Source: Acholeplasmatales bacterium
GTDB lineage: Bacteria; Bacillota_I; Bacilli_A; Acholeplasmatales; Anaeroplasmataceae
Assembly (NCBI GenBank): GCA_900767915.1
Contig: CAAGAX010000047.1
Coordinates: 25,839-89,838, forward strand
Length of the DNA stretch: 64,000 nucleotides
Direction of reading: 5' to 3'
In this document: one piece after another, positions 8,867 to 18,834 of the stretch
Layout: each line of letters opens with the position of its first letter
How positions within the stretch are numbered: the first letter of the stretch is position 1
Notes under the pieces: model-generated
Told to the model about the DNA's origin: nothing
The model's database searches: none
The model's input: the letters and a program-made list of their open reading frames with translations, nothing else
Program-made: the position numbers and the translations under genes

Positions 8867-10246
8867 ATGCAGAAAATAACATTAGAAGGATTAGCCGCTT
8901 TTTTAAAGGAACAAGGCTTTGTATTCCAAGGTAGTGAAATTTATGGAGGTCTTGCAAATGCATGGGATTATGGTCCACTTGGTGTAGAATTAAAAAACAA
9001 TATTAAGCAAGCATGGTGGAAGAAATTTGTAAGCCAAAATAGATATAATGTTGGTTTAGACTCTGCTATTTTAATGAATAAGGAGGTATGGGTTGCTTCA
9101 GGACACATTGGTTCATTTAGTGATCCATTAGTTGATTGTAAGTCTTGTCATTCTCGTTTTAGAGCAGATAAATTAATTGAGGATTTCACTCATGGTGAAG
9201 TTACTGGCGATGGAATGACTAATGAGGAATTAACTAAATATTTAATTGATAATCAAATTAAGTGTCCTACATGTGGTGCTTTAAATTATACTGATATTCG
9301 TCAATTTAACCTTATGTTTAAGACTCATCAAGGTGTTATTGAGGAAGCAAAGAGTGAGGTTTATTTAAGACCTGAAACAGCTCAAGGTATTTTTGTTAAT
9401 TTTAAAAATGTTCAAAGAACTACTAGAAAAAAGGTTCCTTTTGGAATTGGACAAATTGGAAAGAGCTTTAGAAATGAAATTACACCAGGTAATTTTATTT
9501 TCCGTACAAGAGAATTCGAGCAAATGGAATTAGAATTTTTCTGTAAGCCTAATACTGAGCTTGAATGGTTCAATTATTGGAGAAGCTATTGTATGGATTT
9601 CTTAAAATCAATTGGTGTTGATGGAAATAAGCTTAGATTCCGTGATCATGAGGCTAAGGAATTGTCATTTTATAGTAATGCAACAACTGATATTGAATTT
9701 GAATTCCCTTGGGGCTTTGGTGAGCTATGGGGTATAGCAAGTAGAACTAATTATGATTTAAATGCTCATCAAGAGCATTCAAAGGCTAATTTAGAATATC
9801 TTGATCCAGAGGATAATTCTAAATATTTACCTTATGTAGTTGAACCATCTGTAGGTGTTGAGCGTATGCTATTATCTGTATTATTCTCAGCATATGATGA
9901 GGAAACTAATGAAAAGGGTGATGTAAGAACTGTTTTACATCTACATCCTGTATTAGCTCCTTACAAGCTTGCGGTATTACCATTAATTAAAAAGAATCAT
10001 GCAGAAAAAGCAAATGAAATATTTGATAAATTATGCAAGGAATTTACAATTACTTATGATGAAACTGCAAATATTGGCAAGAGATATCGTAGACAGGATG
10101 CAATAGGTACTCCTTTCTGTATTACAGTTGATGATAATACTTTAGCTAATAATACAGTTACATTAAGAAATAGAGATACAATGGAGCAAATTACTTTATC
10201 AGTAGATGAGGTTGCACCATATATTAAAAAGCAATTAGAATTTTAA
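8867..10246 (+). CDS. glyS: Glycyl-tRNA synthetase, homodimeric class II type
   Basis: At 459 residues this is the single-chain alpha2 enzyme (eukaryote/archaea/Gram-positive type), not the alpha2beta2 GlyQ/GlyS pair. Visible motifs include the N-terminal YGGLANAWDYGPLG, class II motif 2 around FRNEITPGNFIFRTREFEQME and motif 3 near EPSVGVERMLL. An anticodon-binding domain occupies the last ~110 residues. A Cys cluster near residues 90-143 is typical of the insertion in this type. It charges tRNA-Gly in the cytoplasm. It heads a replication-transcription operon with dnaG and rpoD, as in other Firmicutes. Confidence 0.97.
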   Translation: MQKITLEGLAAFLKEQGFVFQGSEIYGGLANAWDYGPLGVELKNNIKQAWWKKFVSQNRYNVGLDSAILMNKEVWVASGHIGSFSDPLVDCKSCHSRFRADKLIEDFTHGEVTGDGMTNEELTKYLIDNQIKCPTCGALNYTDIRQFNLMFKTHQGVIEEAKSEVYLRPETAQGIFVNFKNVQRTTRKKVPFGIGQIGKSFRNEITPGNFIFRTREFEQMELEFFCKPNTELEWFNYWRSYCMDFLKSIGVDGNKLRFRDHEAKELSFYSNATTDIEFEFPWGFGELWGIASRTNYDLNAHQEHSKANLEYLDPEDNSKYLPYVVEPSVGVERMLLSVLFSAYDEETNEKGDVRTVLHLHPVLAPYKLAVLPLIKKNHAEKANEIFDKLCKEFTITYDETANIGKRYRRQDAIGTPFCITVDDNTLANNTVTLRNRDTMEQITLSVDEVAPYIKKQLEF

Positions 10247-10271
10247 TTAATCATTTGAAAGGGGCATTATT

Positions 10272-12107
10272 TTGGCAACTCCAGAAGAGATAAAAAAAAT
10301 AGAAGATGCAACTGATATAGTTAAGCTTGTATCTAATTATGTAAAGCTTGAAAAATTTGGTAAGAATTATAAAGGCTTATGCCCATTTCATAGTGAGGAT
10401 ACTCCATCATTTGTTGTTTCGCCAGAAAAAAATATGGCTCATTGCTTTGGCTGTAATGCTGGAGGCTCTCCACTTAGCTTCTTACAGAAAATAGAAAATA
10501 TAGATTTTCCAACTGCTTTAGAGAAATTAGCAAAATTTAATGGTATTCCCTTTGAAGCTCACTCAAAGCCTAAGTTGAATCAAGGCTTGACTAAATATTT
10601 TAAAATAATGCAAATTGCTGTTAATTTTTATAAGAAAAATTTTGATTCAACAGAAGAAGGCTTAAAGGCAAAGAATTATCTTTATAATAGAGGATTAGAC
10701 GATCAAACAATAGAGGATTTTAAAATAGGATTATCCCCTAAGCCAGGTGATACCTTATATCAAGTTTTAAAGGCTTCTGATGTTTTAGAGCTTGATATGT
10801 CTGATATTGGACTAATCGATAAGAGTAATAATAGATATTATGATTTATTCTCTAATAGAATAATGTTTCCTATTTATAATGAGGATGGAAATCCAATTGG
10901 CTTTAGTGCTAGAATTTATAATTCTAATGATAAAAATAATCCAAAATATATAAATTCAAGAGAAACTATTCTATATAAAAAGGCTAATGTTATTTTTAAT
11001 CTTCAAAATGCAAAGTCTAATATTATGAAGAATAAAAGAGTTATTCTTCATGAAGGACAAATGGATGTTATTGCTTCTTATCGAAGTGGCTTAAAAGAAG
11101 CAATTTGTACAATGGGTACAGCTTTAAGCGTTAACCAAGCTAAGCTACTTCAAAAATACGCAAATCATGCTATTATTTGCTATGATGGAGATAAGGCTGG
11201 TATAAATGCTTCATTAAAGGCGATAAATATTTTTAAGAGCTTAGGATTTATTATACATTTAGTTTTATTACCAGATGGAATGGATCCTGATGAATATGTT
11301 TTAAAGTATGGAATAGAAAAATATAAGGAATATTTTCTTTCTAATTTATTAGATGAAAATCAATATAGATTAAAGGTTTTTACTGCTAATAAAAATTTTA
11401 ATGATATTAATGAAGTGAATGAAGTTAAAAATAATTGCTTTGGTATGATAGCTCAAATGGAATCTCAAATAGAACAAGAGGACTATTTAAAGCAATTATC
11501 TAAGATTTTAGATATCTCTTTTGATGCAATAAATGCAGATTATAATAATTTTAGAGAATCTATTGTATTAGATTCAGTAATTGATGCTAATACTAATAGA
11601 AGTGAAAATTATGCTGAATTACCATTTGTTGAGGGTTATAATCCTCCAAAAGAAATAAAAAAATGGTATAAAATGTATGAAGCTAGATTATTTGGTTATG
11701 CTAGATCATCTAAATCCACTGCACTTTATATTGATGGTATATTAGCTGATAGAATGGAAGCTATGAGCCTTGAAGGACAAAATCTTTGGGTTAGACTTAT
11801 TAATTCCTTCTATTTTACACTAGATTATTTTGATGAAGCTGTATTTTTAAAGATGCTTAGCTCATCAGAAGCTGAATATTATTTTAATATTTTAGAAATG
11901 CTAAGTAAGGATAAGACACCTTATACTGATGATGATTTAATGGATTGTCTTCAAAAGCTTAAGGAGGATACTTATAAGGTAATGAATCAAGCATTGAAAT
12001 CAAGAATATTAGAATCTACTGACGCAACAAAAAAATCTCGTCTATTAGATGAGATGTTTAAAAATAAAAGAAATCAAGCCCAATTGGCAAACACAAGGAG
12101 GAAGTAA
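10272..12107 (+). CDS. dnaG: DNA primase
   Basis: The 611-residue protein has the N-terminal zinc-binding set C37, H40, C58, C61 (CPFH and CFGC). The RNA polymerase/TOPRIM core follows, with HEGQMDVIA (about 258) and CYDGDKAG (about 301). A C-terminal helical region would contact DnaB helicase. It makes RNA primers for replication. The start is TTG 10272, supported by AAAGGGG upstream and by the family-like MATPEEI opening. It lies between glyS and rpoD; its 3' end carries the AAGGAGG that serves rpoD, one base before the next ATG. Confidence 0.97.
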   Translation: MATPEEIKKIEDATDIVKLVSNYVKLEKFGKNYKGLCPFHSEDTPSFVVSPEKNMAHCFGCNAGGSPLSFLQKIENIDFPTALEKLAKFNGIPFEAHSKPKLNQGLTKYFKIMQIAVNFYKKNFDSTEEGLKAKNYLYNRGLDDQTIEDFKIGLSPKPGDTLYQVLKASDVLELDMSDIGLIDKSNNRYYDLFSNRIMFPIYNEDGNPIGFSARIYNSNDKNNPKYINSRETILYKKANVIFNLQNAKSNIMKNKRVILHEGQMDVIASYRSGLKEAICTMGTALSVNQAKLLQKYANHAIICYDGDKAGINASLKAINIFKSLGFIIHLVLLPDGMDPDEYVLKYGIEKYKEYFLSNLLDENQYRLKVFTANKNFNDINEVNEVKNNCFGMIAQMESQIEQEDYLKQLSKILDISFDAINADYNNFRESIVLDSVIDANTNRSENYAELPFVEGYNPPKEIKKWYKMYEARLFGYARSSKSTALYIDGILADRMEAMSLEGQNLWVRLINSFYFTLDYFDEAVFLKMLSSSEAEYYFNILEMLSKDKTPYTDDDLMDCLQKLKEDTYKVMNQALKSRILESTDATKKSRLLDEMFKNKRNQAQLANTRRK

Positions 12108-12108
12108 A

Positions 12109-13305
12109 ATGGAATTAGAAGAAATTTTAAACAACCTTATAGAATTAGGCAAAAAGAATCAAGGCTTTGTTTACTCAAAGGATGTTTTAAAGTACTGTAG
12201 TGAAGATAGTGATGAATACGATACTATTGAGAGTAAGCTTAATGAAAAAGAAATTGATATATTACCTAATGAGGAACAAGCTGATGATTTATCATTAACT
12301 GAAAATGGTGAACCAAATTTAGCCGATGTTGAAGAGGTTGATATTTCTACATATGATCAATTACCTGCTTCATTAAAGGTTGATGATCCTGTTCGTATGT
12401 ATCTTAAGGAAATTGGAAAAATCCCTCTACTTACACTTGATGAAGAAACTGAGCTTGCTAAATTAGTTGTTGATGGTAGAGATGCTAAAAGTAAATTAGA
12501 AAAAATAGAAGCAGATGATCAAAATACTGTTTCTATTGAAGAATATGAAAAGCTTCAAGATATTGTAGAAAAAGCAGAACAAGCAAAAGATAAGCTTGTT
12601 AATGCTAACCTACGTTTAGTTGTTTCAATTGCTAAACGTTATCTAAGCCGTGGATTACAATTTCTAGATTTAATTCAAGAAGGTAACATGGGTTTAATTA
12701 AGGCAGTAGATAAATTTGATTATAATAAGGGATTTAAATTTTCAACATATGCTACTTGGTGGATTCGTCAAGCAATAACAAGAGCTGTTGCTGATCAAGC
12801 AAGAACTATTCGTATCCCTGTTCATATGGTTGAAACAATTAATAAGCTTGTTCGTGTTCAACGTCAATTAGTTCAAGAATTATCACGTGAGCCAACTCCT
12901 GAAGAGGTAGCTGAACGTATGGAAATATCTGTAGAGAAGGTTCAACAAATTCAAAGAATAGCTCAGGAGCCTATTTCACTTGAATCTCCAGTAGGAGAGG
13001 AAGAGGATTCTTCACTTGGTGATTTTGTTTCTGATCCTCATGCACTTGACCCATATGAATATACTGCAAAGATGAAGCTTCGTGAGGAGCTAGATGCAGT
13101 TCTTGCTACTCTAACTGAAAGAGAAGAAAGAGTATTAAGACTTCGTTTTGGTTTAATAGATGGTCGTCAAAGAACTCTTGAAGAGGTTGGTCGTGAATTT
13201 AATGTAACAAGAGAACGTATTCGTCAAATAGAGGCAAAAGCCTTAAGAAAGCTTAAACATCCTTCTAGAAGTAAAAAACTAAAGGATTTTATGATTAAAC
13301 ATTAA
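12109..13305 (+). CDS. rpoD: Primary RNA polymerase sigma factor (sigma-A)
   Basis: The frame extends upstream to 12049 inside dnaG, but ATG 12109 lies 7 bases after AAGGAGG and gives the usual sigma-A N-terminus (398 residues). Region 1.1 is short and acidic. DPVRMYLKEIG begins region 1.2; regions 2.1-2.4 are complete (NLRLVVSIAKRYLSRGLQFLDLIQEGN; FSTYATWWIRQAITRA). Region 3 and the region 4.2 helix-turn-helix (TLEEVGREFNVTRERIRQIE) follow. It directs transcription from the TTGACA/TATAAT promoters seen throughout. The gene ends one base before trmK. Confidence 0.97.
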   Translation: MELEEILNNLIELGKKNQGFVYSKDVLKYCSEDSDEYDTIESKLNEKEIDILPNEEQADDLSLTENGEPNLADVEEVDISTYDQLPASLKVDDPVRMYLKEIGKIPLLTLDEETELAKLVVDGRDAKSKLEKIEADDQNTVSIEEYEKLQDIVEKAEQAKDKLVNANLRLVVSIAKRYLSRGLQFLDLIQEGNMGLIKAVDKFDYNKGFKFSTYATWWIRQAITRAVADQARTIRIPVHMVETINKLVRVQRQLVQELSREPTPEEVAERMEISVEKVQQIQRIAQEPISLESPVGEEEDSSLGDFVSDPHALDPYEYTAKMKLREELDAVLATLTEREERVLRLRFGLIDGRQRTLEEVGREFNVTRERIRQIEAKALRKLKHPSRSKKLKDFMIKH

Positions 13306-13306
13306 T

Positions 13307-13957
13307 ATGGATAGATTAAATTTGATAGCTTCACTTTCGAGTGGAGCTAAAATTTTATGCGATATTGGTTGTGATCATGCATATTCAATTGAGCTAGCAC
13401 TAACTAAATATAATGTATCAAGGGGATTGGCCTGTGATATTAATTTAGGACCTTTAGCCTGTGCTAAAAAAAATATTATTTCAAAGGGTTTAGAATCTAG
13501 AGTGGAATTTATTGTATCTGATGGATTTAAGAATGTTAACTCCTTATTTGATACTGCAATTATTTCAGGAATGGGTGGAATTTTAATTACTAATATTTTA
13601 TCTGCTTCGCTTGATAAAATTAAGGATAAAACCTTAATTCTTTCTCCTAATACAGATGTTAGCCTAGTTAGAAATTTTTTAAGTACTAATGACTTTAAAA
13701 TAATTGATGAATATGCAATAGTTGATCAAAATAAATATTATGAAATAATAAAGGCAGTTCCTGGTAATGAAAAATTATCTAATAAAGAAATTGAATTTGG
13801 ACCAATTTTATTAAAAAATAGACCAATAGAATTTATAAATCATATTGAAAAGAAATATAATCAATTTAAATCAATTCTTAATAATATTAAAAATGAAGAA
13901 GAGAAGAATATTATTAAAAATAAATTACTATGCTATGAAGAGGTACTATATGGATAA
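13307..13957 (+). CDS. trmK: tRNA (adenine-22-N1)-methyltransferase
   Basis: This 216-residue Rossmann methyltransferase opens with LSSGAKILCDIGCDHAYS, the SAM-binding DxGxDH motif of TrmK. SGMGG at about residues 84-88 matches its catalytic loop. It methylates N1 of A22 in tRNAs and is a common neighbour of rpoD in Firmicutes, where Nif3/YqfO usually follows. Here an alpha/beta hydrolase replaces Nif3, overlapping by 8 bases. Its start lies one base after the rpoD stop. Confidence 0.92.
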   Translation: MDRLNLIASLSSGAKILCDIGCDHAYSIELALTKYNVSRGLACDINLGPLACAKKNIISKGLESRVEFIVSDGFKNVNSLFDTAIISGMGGILITNILSASLDKIKDKTLILSPNTDVSLVRNFLSTNDFKIIDEYAIVDQNKYYEIIKAVPGNEKLSNKEIEFGPILLKNRPIEFINHIEKKYNQFKSILNNIKNEEEKNIIKNKLLCYEEVLYG

Positions 13958-14702
13958 GATATATATTAATAATACTAAAAATTATTACAGAAGCTATTTT
14001 ATAGATGATACGAAAAGGGATTTAATTATAATCTCAGCTGGTGGTGGATATCAATATACATCAGAACGTGAATCAGAACCAGTTGGTAATAAATACTTAA
14101 ATAGAGGCTATAATGTAGTAATTGTTAATTATCGTGAGGATATTAATGAAAAATATCCTTTACCATCAAAATATTTAGCATATGTAATAAATTTATTTAG
14201 AAATGATAAAAGAGTAAATAAAATTATTGGAATTGGCTTCTCTGCAGGAGCACATAATATGCTAGAGGTTTCATTACATCATAAAGATTATGATGGTAAT
14301 TCAAAACCCGATTTATTGATATTAGGCTATCCAGTTGTTACAAGTGATCCTAGATATTATCATCTAGGTTCTTTTAAAAATTTACTTCAGGATGATTTTA
14401 ATAATAAGGAATTAATGAATTATATGTCAATGGAATTACAGGTTACAAATGATGCACCTGATTTATTTTTATGGGGTACTATAACTGATAATTCTGTTGA
14501 TGTTATGAATTCTTTATTATTAATTGAAGCCTATCATAAGAATAATTGTAATGTGGAATATCATTTATTTCCTATGGGTCCACATGGATTGAGCGTTAGT
14601 AATAGTGAATCAGCAATGGGAGATAAAAATAAGGATATTCCTTATATTACAAAATGGGTTGATTTATCCTTGGATTGGTTAAAACTCAAATTAAATAAAT
14701 AA
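13950..14702 (+). CDS. Alpha/beta hydrolase (esterase-like)
   Basis: ATG 13950, just after GAAGAGG and overlapping trmK by 8 bases, is preferred to the longer frame that begins inside trmK; it gives 250 residues. An oxyanion-hole SAGGGY occurs near residue 29, the nucleophile elbow GFSAGAH near residue 97, and late Asp and His (the latter in MGPHGLS) complete a Ser-Asp-His triad. These features fit BD-FAE/acetyl-esterase-like hydrolases acting on small esters. No signal peptide is seen, so it is cytoplasmic. It is an unusual passenger in the rpoD operon, and its substrate is unknown. Confidence 0.8.
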   Translation: MDKIYINNTKNYYRSYFIDDTKRDLIIISAGGGYQYTSERESEPVGNKYLNRGYNVVIVNYREDINEKYPLPSKYLAYVINLFRNDKRVNKIIGIGFSAGAHNMLEVSLHHKDYDGNSKPDLLILGYPVVTSDPRYYHLGSFKNLLQDDFNNKELMNYMSMELQVTNDAPDLFLWGTITDNSVDVMNSLLLIEAYHKNNCNVEYHLFPMGPHGLSVSNSESAMGDKNKDIPYITKWVDLSLDWLKLKLNK

Positions 14703-14720
14703 TAAGTATTTACTTTATGA

Positions 14721-14795
14721 TATAAAAGGCACTAGAGTTAATGATAACTATTTAGTAATATAATGTTAATTAGCTTAAATCTAGTGTCTTTTATA
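14721..14795. terminator. Terminator hairpin at the left edge of the accessory island
   Basis: A 16-bp stem (14721-14736 with 14780-14795), core GGCACTAGA/TCTAGTGTC, encloses a 43-base loop with A and T tracts on the outer sides. The hairpin at 20631 resembles it. Confidence 0.8.
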
Positions 14796-14813
14796 TTATA
14801 TTAAGAAATTATG

Positions 14814-14827
14814 CTTAAACGTTTAAG
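14814..14827. promoter_or_regulatory. Perfect 14-bp palindrome, LacI/CcpA-type operator candidate
   Basis: CTTAAACGTTTAAG is self-complementary with a central CG, the usual centre of LacI/GalR-family operators. It lies about 50 bases upstream of the island promoter. No regulator gene is nearby, so the binder is unknown. Confidence 0.4.
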
Positions 14828-14874
14828 TTTTTTTAATAATTTAGTTCAAAATGCTTTTATTTTTTTTTAGTTAA

Positions 14875-14883
14875 TGATATAAT
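14875..14883 (+). promoter_or_regulatory. Extended -10 promoter of the MACPF-ABC operon
   Basis: TGATATAAT is a complete extended -10 element. The matching -35 position is a T-rich tract without a clear hexamer. AAGGA follows just before the ATGs at 14901 and 14904. Confidence 0.55.
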
Positions 14884-14903
14884 TAAAAAAAGATTAAGGA
14901 ATG

Positions 14904-16360
14904 ATGAAAAAGAAATTTATTTATTGGTATTAGTATTTTTTGCTACAGGTATTTTATTTTTATTTAATAACAATATTTATGCAAGTGAAATATTTTATGA
15001 TTCTAATACTGTTATTGGTCAAACAATTAATTACTTAGATGAATCTACTAATCTTGATGGATTTTCGTATAATACAAATGAGGTTGAATTAAAACCTAAA
15101 ATTTTTGATTTCACTAAATATGATATTCCAATTGAAAGAAAAAAAATTGTAAGTTCATGGAAGATTAATAGTAGCTGCGCAGTCGGAATGGATTCTTTAA
15201 AAAAGAATTTGAATAATTTTTTTGACTATAATAGTTTAAATGGAATGCAAATTGATGATAAAATTTTAACGTTTAAAATTTTAAATAAATATAAAGTTTT
15301 AAAAGAGTTGTCATATAGTGAAATGAATAATTCGGTTTTTTTTCAAACATATGCTAAGTTTTATGATTCTGAGCATACATTATTAGATTTCTCTTCTTCA
15401 AAATATTCTAATTATTTATTTAGTGGAATATTAGAAAAGTTAGATGAATTAAACAGTTCGAATCCAACTGATTCTCAAATTGAAGAATTTTTTAAAAAAT
15501 ATGGAACTCATGTAATTGTTGATGCATCATATGGTGCTTTTTATGAAGCATCTTTATTATATAAGAATACATCTATAGTAAATGCATCTGAATTAGAAAT
15601 TAAGAATACTTTAAAATCAGGTTTAGAGTTAATAACATCTGGTGGTGTAGCAAATTCAAATTTTCAAAGTAAATTTGGTTCATATTTTAATTAAAATTAT
15701 AATGTTAATAGTGAATTTGGTGAATTTAATGTTAGAGGTGCTGGTAATGTACCTATTTCGTCTAGTACTTTTTTAGAGTATCAGTCATCTTTAAAAAATT
15801 GGAATGATTCTATTTATACTAAAAATGGAAACTTTAATAATCCTAAATATATTGGAACTAAAAAAACTGAACCTATTTGGAAATATTTCCCACAAAAATA
15901 TTCTACCTTAGTAACTAAATTTGAAAAAACTTATGAATGCTTAAAAAATAAAAAAGAAAACTTCCCTTACAAAATTTATGAATGTAGTTTCTTTAATCAG
16001 GATTATTCAAATGGTGAAATTGCAATTCTAGGTAATGAATTTATATCTAAAAAAATAAGTGAAGATAAAGTATATAATAATTTTAAAATAATAGCTGAAA
16101 CTACAGTTGGCAGATGGAATAAATATGGAGATGTATTTTTAGAACTTGGCTATACGTTCACTCCTAGCCCATATTATAAACAAACTTATCATGTTAATGA
16201 AAGAGATTCCGCAAAATCTGATAAAAATTATATTATGTCAATTTCTGGAAGTACACATTATTTGACAATGTATCCAGTTTCTTTATATTTAAGGATATCT
16301 GTTCAAGACAACGAAAAATTTTCAGTAAAAAACACTAAAATTTATGTTATTAAATGTTAA
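14904..16360 (+). pseudogene. MACPF-domain pore-forming protein gene, interrupted
   Basis: A secreted membrane-attack-complex/perforin protein of about 480 residues, broken twice. ATG 14904 (MKKKFIY) fits a signal-peptide start, but its frame stops at 14931. The hydrophobic core of the signal (LVLVFFATGILFLF, ending IYAS) continues in another frame, implying an indel near 14920. The main frame holds the MACPF signature FFKKYGTHVIVDASYGA and runs to TAA 15692-15694. The same frame then stays open for 221 more codons, with EPIWKYFP and a beta-rich C-terminal domain, to TAA at 16358. Pore-forming toxins of this fold oligomerise on target membranes. The ABC genes downstream may provide export or self-protection; that is inference. 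Confidence 0.8.
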
Positions 16361-16380
16361 AAATAAAAGGAGGATTCCAT

Positions 16381-16722
16381 ATGTTAAAGATAAGCAATTT
16401 GAATGTTATTATAGATGATTATTATATTCTTAATGATATTAATTTAAAATTTAATAATACGGGTCTTTACTACATTAATGGTGTATCTGGTGCGGGAAAA
16501 ACAACTTTTTTTAAAACATTGATTAATACTATTTCTTATTCAGGTGAAATTACATATAATGGTTTAAATTTAAAGGAAAATAATGATTTTGTTTCATTAA
16601 TTTCTCAAGAAATTATTTTATGTGATAATTTAAGTGTTAAAGATAATATCATTAATATTTTAAAATTATTTGGAAATGAAATTGATTTAAATCAAATTAC
16701 TTTTTTATTAAATGAATTTTAA
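16381..16722 (+). CDS. ABC transporter ATPase, N-terminal fragment (split by in-frame TAA)
   Basis: ATG 16381 follows AAGGAGG and opens a 113-residue fragment of an ABC ATPase: Walker A GVSGAGKTT (about 33-41) and Q-loop SLISQE (about 78). It ends at TAA 16720. The very next codon is ATG in the same frame and continues with the signature motif, so the intact ancestor was one 817-residue protein. Alone this piece cannot hydrolyse ATP. Either the gene is inactivated, or TAA-ATG allows termination-reinitiation and the two halves assemble. Confidence 0.8.
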   Translation: MLKISNLNVIIDDYYILNDINLKFNNTGLYYINGVSGAGKTTFFKTLINTISYSGEITYNGLNLKENNDFVSLISQEIILCDNLSVKDNIINILKLFGNEIDLNQITFLLNEF

Positions 16723-18834
16723 ATGTACGATTTATTAAATAAGAAATGTAAATATTTATCTGGTGGAGAACGCCAAAGAGTTAAAATCATAATTGAATTA
16801 TGTAAAGATACAAAAATCCTGTTATGTGATGAAATTATTTCAGGTCTTGATGAAGAAATTAGTAGAAAAATACTTAGTATTCTTAAAGAAAAGTCTAAAA
16901 CTAAGCTAATAATAATTACATCACATAATGAAGATATTATAAAAGATTTTACAAATCAAATAATTACATTAGACCATGGAAAAATTATTTCAATTGAAGT
17001 GAATGAAACTATTGATAATGAAGAAATATCAATAAGCAATTCACTTAAAAAGAAAATTAAATTTAAAGATTTATTTTCTGTCTATTTTAAAATGATGAAT
17101 AAAACTAGTTTCATTTTATTTTCTTTAATTTTATCTATTTTAATTTTATTAGTTTCAATAGTAATTGAAGCTGCAACATATAATTCTAAAGAAGAAAAAT
17201 ATAATTCAATAGCTAGAAATTTTCCGTATGCATATGTTGGCGATTATTATTACACGAATAATAGAAATAAAGATGATTATATAAATACATTAAAGAAAAA
17301 TGGATTTGAAGACTATTATCTCTATGAAGACATTATTTTAAATAATTTTGTTAATGACCCTTCTTATACAGAGGGATTTAGTTCTGAAGATGATTTTAAT
17401 ATTGATTGTAGTGGTATTAATTATAATATCGAAACAATGGAAAAATTAAATCTTAAATTAATTAACGGTGAAATTCCTAAAAAATCAAATGAAGTTTTAA
17501 TTTCAGAGTTTTTTCTATGGATGATGAAGCATCATGGATTTAAAAATGATAATATTTCAATTGAAAAAGAAAATATAACTATTAATAATGTTATAGGTCT
17601 AGAAATGAATTTAGAAAATTCAATTTTTAATAAATTGAAAATTGTTGGAGTGTTCTCTACAGGAAGTACGGAAGAAGATTTTAAAATTTATGATAAAAAC
17701 CACTTATTTGAATCATATTTTTCATTTTTAGGTTTTGATAGGTTATTATTAATTTCTCCTGATTATAATTACTATAGCTATTCGAATATTAACCAATCTA
17801 ATAGTGATTATATACTTTATAATATTGACACAATAAATAATGACTATATTTTATGTGGCGAAATTAAAAATGATGATGATATTATCATTAATATAGAACT
17901 ATTTAATTATTTTTTTAAATATACTATATTTAAAAATTTTAAATTGAATGAAGTTGAAAAAGAAGCTTTTCCGAATTGCGAAACATTATATGATGTATAT
18001 GAATTATCGTATTTTGAAAAATTAGAATATAATTCTTTCTTTGATAATTTTGATCTTCCCATTTACGCAAGTGAAGATTTTGATGATAGACTTTGTTATT
18101 ATATATTTTTAAATTGTTATGATAGATTTATAAGCTTTGAACCTAAAATTGAGGTTGGAAATAAAACATATAATGTTGTTGGTGCTATAAATAGTAAAAC
18201 TGAATTATATTGGCAGTCTTATTTGGTTTCTAAAGAGGTTTTTGATGAAAAATATAATTCGAGTGTTAAATATAGTGCTATCGTCTATTTAGGTGGAGAT
18301 TCTAAAACTGTAAAGGAAAAAATGGAAAACTCTAGATATTTTGAATATTATTTAGAGACTTGGCCTATAAAAAGAGAATTTTTAGACTTTGATCATTATG
18401 CTCATAATATTAGTAATCCTAGTAATATAGTTAAATTAATTTTTATTTTTTCTCTATTATTTACATTTAATATTTTTTTATACGTTAATTTATCATATAA
18501 AAAATCTGAAACTGATATTAAAATATTAATTGAAGCTAAAGAGAGTATAAAAAAAATAAGTTTAATGAAGACATTTGTTTTCTTTGTCAGCTTAATTCCA
18601 TTTATAGTTTTAACGATACCAATTTTATTGTTATTTAATGAAATAATTAATCCAATTATTTGTAAGCAAGCAATTAATTTTAATAGATTTAATACAAATA
18701 TTGTTTTTCGTTTATTTAATTATAATTATATGACCATTATTTGGTGTATTATTGCTTTTTTAATCATAATGTTTTTATATTTTGCTTTTTCATATTATAA
18801 GATTTGGAGAATAAAAATAGATGATACAAATTAA
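16723..18834 (+). CDS. ABC transporter ATPase C-terminal part fused to MacB/FtsX-like permease
   Basis: The 703-residue product begins in mid-ATPase: signature LSGGERQR (about 13-20), Walker B ILLCDEI, and switch His in TSHNE. It lacks Walker A, which lies in the upstream fragment in the same frame. One membrane span (about 125-145), a ~430-residue extracellular domain and three C-terminal spans follow. That gives the 4-span, large-ectodomain plan of MacB-type exporters, which use mechanotransmission rather than membrane transport of substrate. No strong ribosome site precedes ATG 16723 other than possible coupling to the upstream stop. It overlaps the next ABC gene by 14 bases. Confidence 0.78.
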   Translation: MYDLLNKKCKYLSGGERQRVKIIIELCKDTKILLCDEIISGLDEEISRKILSILKEKSKTKLIIITSHNEDIIKDFTNQIITLDHGKIISIEVNETIDNEEISISNSLKKKIKFKDLFSVYFKMMNKTSFILFSLILSILILLVSIVIEAATYNSKEEKYNSIARNFPYAYVGDYYYTNNRNKDDYINTLKKNGFEDYYLYEDIILNNFVNDPSYTEGFSSEDDFNIDCSGINYNIETMEKLNLKLINGEIPKKSNEVLISEFFLWMMKHHGFKNDNISIEKENITINNVIGLEMNLENSIFNKLKIVGVFSTGSTEEDFKIYDKNHLFESYFSFLGFDRLLLISPDYNYYSYSNINQSNSDYILYNIDTINNDYILCGEIKNDDDIIINIELFNYFFKYTIFKNFKLNEVEKEAFPNCETLYDVYELSYFEKLEYNSFFDNFDLPIYASEDFDDRLCYYIFLNCYDRFISFEPKIEVGNKTYNVVGAINSKTELYWQSYLVSKEVFDEKYNSSVKYSAIVYLGGDSKTVKEKMENSRYFEYYLETWPIKREFLDFDHYAHNISNPSNIVKLIFIFSLLFTFNIFLYVNLSYKKSETDIKILIEAKESIKKISLMKTFVFFVSLIPFIVLTIPILLLFNEIINPIICKQAINFNRFNTNIVFRLFNYNYMTIIWCIIAFLIIMFLYFAFSYYKIWRIKIDDTN

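Noticed and set aside
12049..12108. Upstream extension of rpoD into dnaG
   Set aside because: ATG 12109 has AAGGAGG at the right distance and matches sigma-A N-termini.
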